Origin: Lepisosteus oculatus
Lineage: Eukaryota > Chordata > Actinopteri > Semionotiformes > Lepisosteidae
Length of the DNA: 64,000 bases
NCBI RefSeq assembly: GCF_040954835.1
Contig: NC_090697.1
Coordinates: 14,748,001 to 14,812,000 of the forward strand
Reading direction: 5' to 3'
In this document: in pieces, positions 1-16,500 of the stretch
Position numbering within the stretch: position 1 is the first letter of the stretch
How the letters are laid out: each line of letters begins with the position of its first letter
Made by a program: the position numbers and the translations under genes
The notes under the pieces: generated by a model
Told to the model about the DNA's origin: nothing
Database searches by the model: none
The model's input: the letters and a program-made list of their open reading frames with translations, nothing else

Positions 1-789
1 CCAAAAGATACATATCCAGGCTGTCATTCAAACAGGTGGGAACCCAACCACACCAAAAGGCAATAACGCAGTTTTTAAAGTATTTCTGTAGGAACTTTTG
101 GGGGACAATTGACAATTCATCAGTTATTAAAAGAACATTGCCTGTATTCTGTATTGCATGAGATTTCATTGAATGTATATATTTGAAGCACTGTTAAAAA
201 CTAATTTTCTGTACCATTAACAGTTTAGATGGCCAACTCTCATTGTACCATCATGGGTAGAGAAAAAAAAATGACCTTGTCACTAGAAACATGTTTTGTT
301 AAACAAGAATGTATTTCCTTGTGCACTTAGTCTACAACAGTAGAAATTAGGCTGATCATTGAAAAAAGTGATCATTGATACATTTGATTTACCCTTTAAA
401 AACAATCTAGGTTCATCTTGTTTGCTCGAGATTTACACTGTCCGCGCCTGTAGCCTGGCCAAGGCTGAACAAAGCCAGACACCTCCACTCTGGCACCCAG
501 GTTCTTTCCTTTTTAAGTCCAAGCATTGTATTAAATCAGAAAGCACTTATACTATCTCTAGGACTCTCAGGAACTGGAGGTGCCCAAACCTAAACTGGAA
601 TTATGCTTTATTACATCCTAACTGTGGGTTATGTTTCCAACACACTGCCAGTCAGACCAGAAACTAGGAAAAATAAAGGCTACTTAGACCTTATGCATAA
701 GAATATTTAACAGTACATTGTGCTGCCAGTTAACTGAATTCCACTTTTTCCCCACATGCTTTCAAAGTGAAAGAATATGTAAAGCTTTA

Positions 790-960
790 TATGAATAGGT
801 TTATTCCATGATAAAAAGAGAAGCGCAAGGTTTCAGCTGTGGAGCCTTCTTCGGTTGTCATCCCAAAGAAGGCTCCACAGCTGAAACCTTGCGTTTTCTT
901 TCTTCTCTACTACTTGTTCCTTTGCAGCCTACGTATGCTGATGCAGCTACCCACCTGAAA
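790..960. repeat. Dispersed repeat copy folded into a perfect palindrome
   Basis: Positions 824-851 and 866-893 are exact reverse complements (28 bp) around a 14-base loop. The flanks contain the same words as partial copies at 7735-7803 and 22640-22725: a CATGGAATAAACC-type word on the outer side, and the phrase ending CTTGTTCC followed by TTTGCAGCCTACG on the right. The structure looks like two copies of one element joined head to head, or the natural foldback form of a MITE-like element. The family is not identified. Confidence 0.6.
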
Positions 961-1477
961 AGTTTTATATGCTTTGCTTCCAAGGTGCAGTAGTACACAT
1001 ATAAAAACTAAGTTATCAAGCCCCACTTAACACTGCACACCATTAATAGGATTATATTTCACTGGAGAAAAAGCCAGAAGGAAAAACAAAGTACAGTTGA
1101 TTCCCAAAGCTTCCACATTTCTCACTTACAAATTTCTTTAAGCTGCTCCTTAAAATTTACATTGGCTAGACATGGAAGACACCTGTAGAACTTATGCCGA
1201 GTTGTTCCGGCCGTCTGATACTAGGCCTCTTGTTTGACCAGCACTATTATGCAAGATTAAGTTGTGTGGCAGGACTCCCATTTGGACAATTGCATGCAGG
1301 CTGAAAGGCATTTCTTTATCTTCAAGGAATTACAGAAGACTCCCCACTATCAAACAATCCAAGTTCCATGCTGGTTTAGTGCCCATCTTCAGCTAACTGC
1401 ACCTGAACTGCAGAAGTTTTTAAAAAAATTGTGAACCAATAGGTTCAATAAACTGAAACCTATTTAAAGGTATTACT

Positions 1478-1506
1478 GAGCACTGCATGGCTTTTCTCCC
1501 GGTAAC
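1478..1506 (-). ncRNA. U17 snoRNA 3'-end-like remnant
   Basis: About 28 bases closely match the 3' end of the four intronic U17 copies (GCACTGCATGG, then CTTTTCTCCC), with a few differences. The rest of the snoRNA cannot be recognised beyond 1510. It lies outside the RPS7 transcript, past the polyadenylation signal, so it is probably a decayed or partial copy. The short length leaves room for chance. Confidence 0.35.
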
Positions 1507-1626
1507 CAACCAATGATTGACCATTGTTCAAAATATACAAAGTTATTATTATAGTTTACAATAAAATAAATCCCAATTCTAAAGTACCATTAAACCACTC
1601 CAGATAAGGAAAAACATGACAATAAA

Positions 1627-6678
<5,052 letters not shown>

Positions 6679-7734
6679 CGAACTCTCGCGAGAGACGGGT
6701 AAAAGCGCGGCGACTGAAGGATTGTGGGAAAACAGTCATTCGAAAGTACTGTGCGACTCACCGGGTCAAAGTGCAAGCTGCAACCGGGGTCGGCTTATAT
6801 GTATATTTTGGTTTAATTTGAGATCTTAGTGTACTGTAATCAGGTGAACAATTCAGAATAAAAATAATTCTGCCAGCACTTTCTGTTGAAGAGGTTGCCT
6901 CTTTAATTATTCCTGGATTCTCATTATACGTTTCGAGAATGTTGTGTTCGTGCTGTGTGTAGCTTTTATTCATTGGAGTAAAACGTTCTTTATATTTTTT
7001 AACAGTTAAGGGGACTCTGTGGAGGGGGAAACTTATTCTCAGCCTTAACTTGATTTATGAACATTTGACTACTACACAGACAATCTGTAGGAGTAGGAAT
7101 TAGAACACTCTATTTGAAACGTACCGAAGCTAAAATGTGTTATTATTGTTAATATAAACCCCAATGATTACGTGAAACAGGTGCTATTAAATGAAAGAAA
7201 CAACGCCCACGCTGTGTTGGTTATCCGTACTTCACAAAAAAATCCGAAATACGCAATAATTTATTCTATTCACATTTTATTATTTTATTATTAAAAAAAT
7301 GAAATGTAAAGTGTACCTTCTTCCTACGACATAACACCCTTATAGTTGGAGATGTTCCAGGTATTCATTGGTTTCATAAAGTATTAAAACACATAATACA
7401 TCAATAAATTCAGTTTTAATTAGATACTTGAGCATGTAATGTCTTGAAAAACATAGTCATAAAGTCAGTCATCAAATCAAGTCCCTTTCCTGCAGTCTTG
7501 GAAATCTCTTGCTTTTCAAAATTATTTTTTACCAGACGGTTAAAACTGGACAGTGACATGCTTATATTTAGGAGTAGTACTGCTGTTTGTGTGCTTGTAA
7601 ATGCTGCATACCTCAAATTGTGCCAGTAAACTTACCAGTTGTATTAAAAGGCAAATGTGCTACTGTATATGTCTCTTCAGATAAGTCAAATCATTAATAA
7701 AATAATGTATTAATATTATATGATAAATAATAAT

Positions 7735-7803
7735 TAGGAACAGGTAAAAGTTTATTCCATGCCGAAAAGAAAAGAGACAACTTTTGGCTGAGGAGCCTTC
7801 TTA
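7735..7803 (-). repeat. Partial MITE-like dispersed repeat end
   Basis: The sequence GGAACAGGTAAAAGTTTATTCCATGC and what follows up to GAGGAGCCTTCTT matches, in reverse complement, the element end at 22640-22725 and both halves of the palindrome at 790-960. Two shared words support it: TTTATTCCATG and GGAGCCTTCTT. Family not identified. Confidence 0.5.
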
Positions 7804-8966
7804 ATAATTACAATAATTCTGACATTTCAGAATTTTACCTCTTCTCCAAAGCAGAGGGGTGATATATTTTTACCTGGTCAATTGTCCTTACCAAATATTG
7901 GGGTTTTTTAAAGAAAAAGGAACCTTTCTTAGTGATCATGAGTTGGCTAACTGTCATCAAAAAACACATTGTTTGTAATATTGTGTAATTACTGTACAAG
8001 CAAGGAAGGGGAGATTAGATGTGAAGGGGCAAAGGCGTTTTGGAAAGATGTTCAGTAGGCTGCTCTGTTTTCTGCAGTATAGGACAATGAGAGGTGCTTG
8101 GATGCTGGTCTCAGTCCCTCCACAAAGATGTCATAGTAGTTTTATAAGCAATAGTGACACATTCATGCAAATTAACAGTTCATTCACAATCCAGTTGTAA
8201 TGTCTCTGTTATCGCTGGGCCCTTTAAATGTTTAATAACAATACATTATATTGTTATGAGCTACAGTAGGTTTCAACGTTTCACTAACGTTTGCAGTTCA
8301 GATTCGGATTGCACTACTCACAGTCTTGTTCAGAAGTGAGCCTGCAGATAAACAACGAGACAGGTAAACACAGATAATCAGAGGGGGTTTCTGGTGATTT
8401 TCTCTGGTTAATTAGCTTCATAGTAAATCATTAGAGCCTTCAACGGCAAGTAAAAACAGCATGATGAAAGGAGAAAGGAACAAGGGGAAGACAGAATAGA
8501 AGAAACTATCACCCTTCTCTTCCTCAAAGCTAGAGCATGTGAGAGGGACTTGCTCTCATCAGTTTTGGAGACCAGACTCTTGCTTAGTAATCTGATTATT
8601 ATTTTAGAGAGTTTGCGTCCTACTTATTTTAGAAAATTCTGATTTCCTATATTGTGAAATCCTCAGACTTTAAACATACCTTGCGAGCTTGTGATACATT
8701 TCTAGATTGATTCCAATTCACTTCTGGACATCCATGTTATAGGAAAGGAGATGTAGTTCTGAGCTGTATTCTTTTATTAGGTCACAAGGATGTTCTCATT
8801 TTGGCCTGCAAAATGGGTTTCTAAGTCTGTAGGAGGAAGGCCTTTGAAACACATAGACTGGTACATACAGTATGTGTTTTGTTTGACTTTGTGTAGTTGT
8901 ACCTTAAGTATTGATAATACATTTTCTTTTGAATGTACAGCTTTTGAATTCGATTTCATTACTATT

Positions 8967-9410
8967 GTAACGCATACGGCCACCATTGCAGGTTGTTCTA
9001 GCTTTCTAGCGTGGTGACATCACCGCAGCTGTTGGGCTGAGGGGAGAGTTCCCTTTAGCTCAAGTGGCTGGGTCCCTGTTGAGTGACGCCGGAGGCCTTG
9101 GTTTGAGTCCCCGTTGGTGGGGGGCCAACCTGAGGCGGCAGAGGTGAGGGCGCATACCCAGGAGAACTCCATTGACATTGGTGTCAGAGTGGGGTGGGAT
9201 AGCCCTTTGCCGAGGACGGTGAATTAAGCAGGGGAGAGTGTAACGCATACGGCCACCATTACAGGTCGTTCGAGCCGGCTTACCAGCGCAGTGATGTCAC
9301 CGCTCTTCCCTGTGAATAACAGAGACCACAGCCGTCGGGCTGAAGTGGGGGGCTGACCTGAGGCGGCAGAGGCTAGGGCGCATACCCACATACCCAGAGC
9401 GCTACACTAT
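8967..9410 (+). repeat. Two head-to-tail copies of a tRNA-like SINE-related unit
   Basis: Unit 1 (8967-9239) and unit 2 (9240-9410) both start GTAACGCATACGGCCACCATT and share CTGAGGCGGCAGAGG and GGGCGCATACCCA. Unit 1 also contains a Pol III-like pair: box A TAGCTCAAGTGG (9056-9067) and box B GGTTTGAGTCC (9100-9110), spaced as in a tRNA. Unit 2 lacks this tRNA-like part. It is locally GC-rich against AT-rich surroundings. It is not a standard tRNA gene because no proper anticodon arm can be drawn. Confidence 0.6.
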
Positions 9411-9929
9411 ATTGCTAGAGAATATAAAAAAAATTAACATGCCATTTCTCACATGCCTCATTTAACCTAACAGCATTTTACTTAACTGCTCCCTTTATTT
9501 TGTAACAATATCAAATATTGTTGTCTGCTCTATATGACAATGTGGAACTCTATCCTCACACAAACAGGGAGGATTGCTGATCTCCAGGAAAATGTAAATA
9601 TTGCTTATTGCTAGTACAGCTGCAATGCATAACACAGACACATTCATACTGTATTTCTCCAGAGCTATAGATCTTATTCTGGAGCCAGCTGGCATCCTTT
9701 TAGAATCAGGTGTCTATTTTTTTATCTGAAATAAGAAAATATGAAATATTAAAAGCAATAGGAGACCATTAAGAGAGTCTGGTTCGTTTGGTTGTTAGTG
9801 ACTGACTAATGCAAGGATCTCACCCTGCATATCTTGAAATAAGCTAGGACATCAGCTGTGATATTATTATTTTTTTAATTTATATAAAATATCTGTGTAT
9901 TTAGAGTACACAGATATTTAACTGGTTCC

Positions 9930-10150
9930 ATTCTTCACCCCTCTGCTCTTCTTAATACCATCTTCCACGGTCTCCTCTATTGTTATTGTTGTATTGTTGT
10001 AATTATAATTGTGTCCTGTCTTGTGAAATTTTCTTATTTATTGTTGTAGTCTTCTTATTTATTGTTATTGTCATCCTGTAAAGCGCTTTGAGAAGCCACC
10101 TTTAAAGGCGCTATATAAAATAAAGTTTATTATTATATTTATTATTATTA
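9930..10150 (+). mobile_element. LINE (L2-type) 3' tail fragment
   Basis: The text TGTAAAGCGCTTTGAGAAGCC, then GGCGCTATATAAAATAAAG, followed by TTATTATTA microsatellite, is the classic tail of fish L2-like LINEs and the SINEs that use them. Upstream is a degenerate TTATTGTTGT-rich segment typical of the 3' UTR. No reverse transcriptase remains here. Confidence 0.6.
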
Positions 10151-10583
10151 TTACAAACTGCGGTATCTTATTAGAGACGTTTAGATGTCTTCGTCTTCCA
10201 ACCAGCAGAGTGCGTATTTTGTTACATGCACACCTGTCTTAAATTTTACCATAGAATAACTTGGAAGTGAACAATATGGTTCTTGTCTGCTGTATTTTAT
10301 TTGACCACAGACGGGAAGAGACGTAAAGGAGGTGGGGAAAAGCAAGTGTTGAGTTCATGGGAAACGGGGAGAAGCGATTTGAGTTAGGTTTTGATGCAAA
10401 CAAGGGAGGGTGTTGAAGTTTTTATTTTTACTATTACCTTGATTTTAAAGTTGCAGTTTTCGTTATTTTTAAAAGATGTACCACGTTCTGCTGTGAGGAT
10501 GTTATCGTCTTCAGGTTTTTGTGAAACACGCAAAGCGCAGAGACACAAATACTAAGTCAGTTTTTAAACCGATATTAAAGGTT

Positions 10584-13500
10584 ATGTTGAAATTGTTAGG
10601 TTTCTACAGCATTATACGCAGAAGTGTGTGCCTTGGAACAGCAGAGATGGTGAAGGGAAGGTATTTCTACGCCGTGAGGAAAGGAAAGAGGCCTGGTGTT
10701 TATAATACATGGTAGGTTACAGTCATGGAGTGTATAGTGATGGAGTATTTTAAACTTTATTTTTTATTTATCGTAATAAACATTTGATCCCATGTATGCA
10801 GATTGATTTTGGTTGGTGTATAGTAGGATATTACACAGCTAAAAACGAAAAGTCTTACACGAAATGAAAAGTATCAGTCTGAAACGACAATAAATACCTT
10901 AATCGTACATTATCGCCATTATCACTTGATTTGACTTGCGTTGTTTTATTTGTCTTATAATCATTTAAGTAGTCATTTAAATGCATCACGTAAAGATAAA
11001 ATTGAGTTGACGCAAACCGTTTTACTTGTACAATGAGAAATTAAACTGTATTGGCAAATGAGGTCTACGGCAAATAAAGACAATTTAAATATTACTGTGA
11101 GATAAATGTACAGTATGCTACAGTTATGGAACATGGACTTTATTATACTGAAGCTATTTGCAATACTACGGAAAATCTAAAAATATAACCCTATTCATGC
11201 TAATGGAAAATCTTTTTTTACACTAGTAAGTCCCAATTATTATACCAAGTTCCTCCAGCTTTGAATTATTCAATGAATGATAACGAAGAGTCAATTTCAG
11301 CAGTTAATGTTTTCTAGCTTCTCATATGAATGGAAAACGTCTCATTTATTCATTCCAGGGATGAATGTAAGTGTCAAGTTGACAAGTTTCCCTCTGCCGT
11401 TTTTAAGAAATTTGCTTCAGAAGAGGAAGCTTGGGCATTTATTGGCACGAAAACCGAAGAGCCAGTTGCATCTTCAGAAGCAGGTATTAGGATAAAATAT
11501 GTAATTTCTCTATACTTATCTTAGTTAAAGCATTTATGGCCAAATTCAGGTACTTGTTTTGTCAAATTTCGTAATGCTGGAGTAATGTATTGATTTCTCT
11601 CTAATTTCTCAGTATTTTTATCTTTTGACCACTGTCAACAGCCAAGTCTGAAAGCAAGTAGTGTTTACCCTCACAATTCTTCTCTCTGCCATCCTTACAG
11701 TTCACAATTCCTTTTGTTTTATTCCCAACTGCCCTAAACTTTGCATTTATTGTACTATTAGGATTGGACATTACTTAAACTTCTGGAGGGTGAAATGTAG
11801 TCAAGTGTGGATTATAACTTGGAGGTTGCACATATGTTAACTGTGAATGTGCTGAAGTGCTGAGCTTGAAGAAGCTACGTATGAAAAAAAGTGTCAAGAT
11901 TGACACCTAATTTACATATTCTGGACAGTTTGGTTTTGGGGAAGCAGTGAAAGAGACAGTTGGAATTGTAGGGATATAATGTATATATATTTTGATTTGT
12001 TTAATTAAATCAAGGGATGCATTTGTACAATTTGCGCAAGAACTGTTCACTGAATGGACTTTGTTTAGAATGTTGTGAGCACAATAAGAACACAAAAAAG
12101 GTGACAAGCAAGAGGAGGCCATTGAGTCCTGCTGTGTGGTTAAGCCAGTATTTCATCTTCAATGTTATGGCTAGGTGCCTCTTTATCTATTCCCACAGTG
12201 TTTCATTTAAAGGAGTGCCTCCTTGTCACCAGTTCAAATGTGCTTCCACATAGTTTTCACATGTGACCTCTTGTTCATGTTTCATTGCTGATATTCGAGT
12301 TCATTGCCTTGACTTAAGTAGACATTGGTCAGAGCATTTGAGGATTTAGTATTCTTTGTTTATGGAATGTTATGATCATATTTATAAATATAAAACAAAG
12401 TTATATCCAGTGTAGGACTATGGGCTAGTGAAATTCATCTTACTTTCTCCTGATCAGGTGAATACTGTAGTGACCCATTCAGCTCATCTGGGATGCTGAA
12501 AGCTGCTCTTTTATCAAAATAACCAGGACTAAAAAAATAACGTTAATTGAGAACTACTACATAAAATGTTGATGGGAATATCGCGCTGATAATAAGGTTG
12601 CTGTTTGTATTTGTGTGAAAGATATGTGACCTGTTTTACAGGAAGCAGCAGCAGCAGTGAAGTGGAGCACACAGGCAGTGAATCTGTAACAATCTTGGCA
12701 ACGTCATGTGGATCCAAGAGGTTGTGCCCAGATTCAGGGGAAGCAGAGAGTGCATCAAAACGCCTCAAGAGGACAGTGGAAGGGTCAGAATACACCTCTT
12801 CAGTCACAGTGGGCGACGATAGTTTCACGTACATGGGTAAAGAGAAAATGTCAAATAATACATTAAGTAAATATGTTTTGGCTTGTATGTTGTTAGCTGA
12901 TCAGAATGAATGTTGCATCTGTCATATTGCCACATTTGCACTCATATTTAGCTTCTACAGAAACAAACTAGAGTGTCGAATGTGATCTTTCAAACTAACG
13001 CACAGCTAATAGCTAACAGCTTCGATAATGCTCCAGATATATAATGCTCAAAATGTTTATATGGGTGGCAGGAATAGTTTACGGTGAGATTTAAATAATC
13101 TGGAGACAGAATGATACATCAGTGGTTGATTAACATAACTGTGTCCTTACTAAATATTTTTTTTCAAAACTCTGGGAGATTATCCAGTGATTATCTGCAT
13201 GAATGATTGTTATATATATGTTGCTGCATTTCACTTACAATCATGAAAGGTTTCTAGTTTCCAGAGGCAGAGATCACATTGCAGTTGGCATTCATGTTAT
13301 TTCATTACACTTCCTTCACCCCATTTTCCAAGGGGCAGTAACTATGTGATGGCTAATGCTCAGGTTATTGCCTGTGATGCCTGTTTGCTTTTAATGCTCC
13401 CTCAATTTGGTGGCTGTGAAGTGGTAATAGTGTAATCATAAGGTGATTATCTAGCACTCACCATTTCTGTAGCTCTGTCTTGTACCCCTGCTGTCAGTCT

Positions 13501-16500
13501 TGGTCTACTCTTATGAGCTTTATAGTTCACTGAACCAAACTAAAATGACTTCTTGCCTGGTAAAAGTGTTACTCGTTTTTCCGGTATAAATTGCTTGATG
13601 TGTATTTGTATATTTGGCAGATATAATTCCAATAAGCATTTTGTTGTCATCTGGATCATGAATCCGTAGTTAAGATAGTAGTGACAGCTTTGTATGCTGA
13701 ACTATCACTTGTTTTGGCCATTGAAAAAGCTTGTATTAAGGGAATCATGGCTTTTGTGTGCTTTTAAGGTGATGCTGTGGTTGTCTATACTGATGGCTGC
13801 TGTTCAGCAAATGGAAAACGAGGCGCACGGGCTGGAATTGGGGTCTACTGGGGACTCGATCATCCTTTGTAAGTGAACTTTTTATTCTTAGGTAGCAGCT
13901 GTGGCTCAAGAATGAAACCTCATTGGCTTTGAAATGTACTAAAATTCACAATTGTCTGTAATTTAATTCTGCAATATTAAGTTACCCATTTTTTGCAGCG
14001 TCACAAACGCTTGAATATATGCCTTTATTTTAAATGTACATTTTAACTGTTGACTTATAATTGTCTATTATTACTGAACCTGATTCACAATGATTTTCCT
14101 AGATCAGTTTGGTAGAGCACAAAGCTTACACTAACAGACACGTTTTATTAGTCAAGCTGCATTGGCCATATCACCCTGCAACTCGCAACTGGCAACCTAC
14201 TGAAGTAAAGCAGGTGTGAGCCTGGTCAGTACCTGGCTGGGAGACTCCTGGGAAAAACTAAGGTCACTGCTGGAAAAGGTGTTAATGGGGCCAGCAGGGG
14301 GCGCTCACCCTGCGGTATATGTGGGTCCTAATACCCCAGTATAGTGATAGGGACACTATACTGTAAACAGGCACCGTTTTATGAGACGTAAAACTGAGGT
14401 CCTGGCTCTCTGTGGTCATTAAAAATCCCAGGGCGTTTCTCGAAATGAGTAGGGGTGTAACCCCGGCGTCCTGGCCAAATGTCCCATTGCCCCTTACCAA
14501 TCATGGCCTCCTAATAATCCCCCTCTATGAATTTGGCTTCATTACTCCGCTCTCCTCCCCACTGATAACTGATGTGTGGTGAGCGTTCTGGTGCACTATG
14601 GCTGCCATCGCATCATCCAGGTGGGGCTGCACACTGGTGGTGGTGGAGGGGAGTCCCCATTACCCGTAAAGTGCTTTGAGTGGAGTGTCCAGAAAAGAGC
14701 TATATAAGTGTAAGCAATTATTATTATTATTATTTATTATTATTACTACTACTACTACATCGATACTGCTTTCCAAGAGCCTATTGTTGAAGGATAGAGT
14801 GAGGGAAGAAGGGATACTAAAGAAGTTTTTTAGGAGACCAGTTGAAAACAATGTAGGGAGAGGCTCTCACTTTCATGTCTATATACTGTTCTGCATTGCT
14901 ATGATCTTTTGTCTGAGTGCACGGGCAAAATTGAATTTATAAAAATTTGAGACTGAAGTGTTTACTTTTTTTGAGGCATGGATAGTCACAGTAACATAAA
15001 ATCCTATACATGCCAAGCTGACAGCAGCCAGTAATTGGTGACACCCCTTAGGCTTAAATGTTTCCTGCTCGACACTGCTTGGCTCCTGGACAGTCTTAGT
15101 CACAGATGGCAAGTGTAATGGCCTGGGGGACCAGGACCTGTTCTTCTTTTTGAGGCGAGAACTTACCTTATTGTAGGAACATCTACCTGTGATATATTTA
15201 AATAAGAGGAAGCTATTTAATGAATACAAAAAATGTAAAATCACTTGAAATTATGCATTTTCCTCTTGTTACCATCACTATAATAAATTAATAAATACTA
15301 CAGTACATTGTGAGCTTTAACTTCTGGATTTTAGAAGACAGTACATGGAAATTGTAAACATTCATGACAGCAGACCTTTCCTTGGGGTTACAGCTGTTTT
15401 TTTTTTAAGGTTTTTCTTTCGTCTTTTCTCATCCAGGAATGTAAATGACAGACTACACGGAAAACAAACTAATCAGAGAGCAGAAATACAGGCAAGTCAT
15501 GTGTGAAAGGGTAAACTGTGTACGTTATTTCTCTTGAACAGCTTGGAGGTGAATAAAACCTGCAATGTACACTTGTGTTGTCTTCGCTCTCTTCCCCTCC
15601 GAGTTGGCTAGTTATTTATTATTGGATATTGTTACAAAGAATGGACTAAGGCGCCCAGGATCTGTCAAACTACTTTCAGAAGCTGCTATTTCAAACTCAG
15701 AGCGGAGGTGCTTTTACTAAAGTGTAGTAATGTTACTATTTACTATGAAAAATTATATTTCTCTTAGTTTTAATTAAAAAACCTTTGCCTTTTCTGAAAC
15801 CTGATTTGTGTATGCATTTAATTCAGTAGCTGTATTTAAATTGCCAGTATTGCAATTGGGAAGTTTTCTCATTTTTAGTTTTGATAATTTCATATTATGT
15901 CCATTTAGGCCGCGTGTAAAGCATTGGAACAAGCAAAAAGCATGAATATGAAGAAAATTGTAATCTACACTGACAGCATGTTTACGATCAATGGTATGTT
16001 AAACTGTTACTTTCAGCACTTTAGTGTCTTCAAGACAAGTGGCTTACAAGTACTTGAGATTTGATTGTTGTAACCAGTCCTGGACATTGAAACCTATGGA
16101 GGCTTATTAACTTGTTCTGTGATTTATAAGGTCATTTGTTACACCAAAGCTAACTTACTGTTGCTGTTACTACATGCTATGTACACTTACTCAACCCATT
16201 TCTCTGGGTTTTCATTAGTAATTACTTTTCATGTTTGAACATTTTTTCACTTGGGGTTGTGCATTACAAAGTGTAAATACAAGTAAAATAAATTCTGATT
16301 TAATATGTCTTGAGACTGTGAGCCCACAAAGTGTGTTGCTTCACAAAATGTGTGTAGACTTTCTGTAGGCACTCTATATTAAAATTCTGTACATTTATTA
16401 GGACTTTATTACCTAAAATTTTAATTACCTAAAATATCCTAACCATAAAAAATTGACATGTGAAAGAAATATGTAGGAAGCAAAAATGAAACAAACCATA

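Larger units (their letters stand above)
1..1620. other. Intergenic DNA downstream of RPS7
   Basis: No coding exon could be supported on either strand. The stretch is AT-rich. It contains the perfect palindrome at 824-893 and a short U17-like remnant near 1478-1506, both listed separately. The human neighbour on this side of RPS7 is COLEC11, but I saw no recognisable COLEC11 exon. Confidence 0.5.
6700..10500. other. Intergenic region between divergent RPS7 and RNASEH1
   Basis: No exon is supported here. It contains a partial MITE-like end (7735-7803), a tRNA-like tandem repeat (8967-9410) and a LINE 3' tail (9930-10150). The rest is AT-rich unique-looking DNA. The RNASEH1 start region presumably lies near 10300-10580, but I see no decisive core-promoter motif. 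Confidence 0.5.

Noticed and set aside
9048-9125. Candidate tRNA gene
   Set aside because: Box A and box B are present, but no acceptor and anticodon arms pair properly, and the surrounding unit is repeated; a tRNA-like repeat is the better call.
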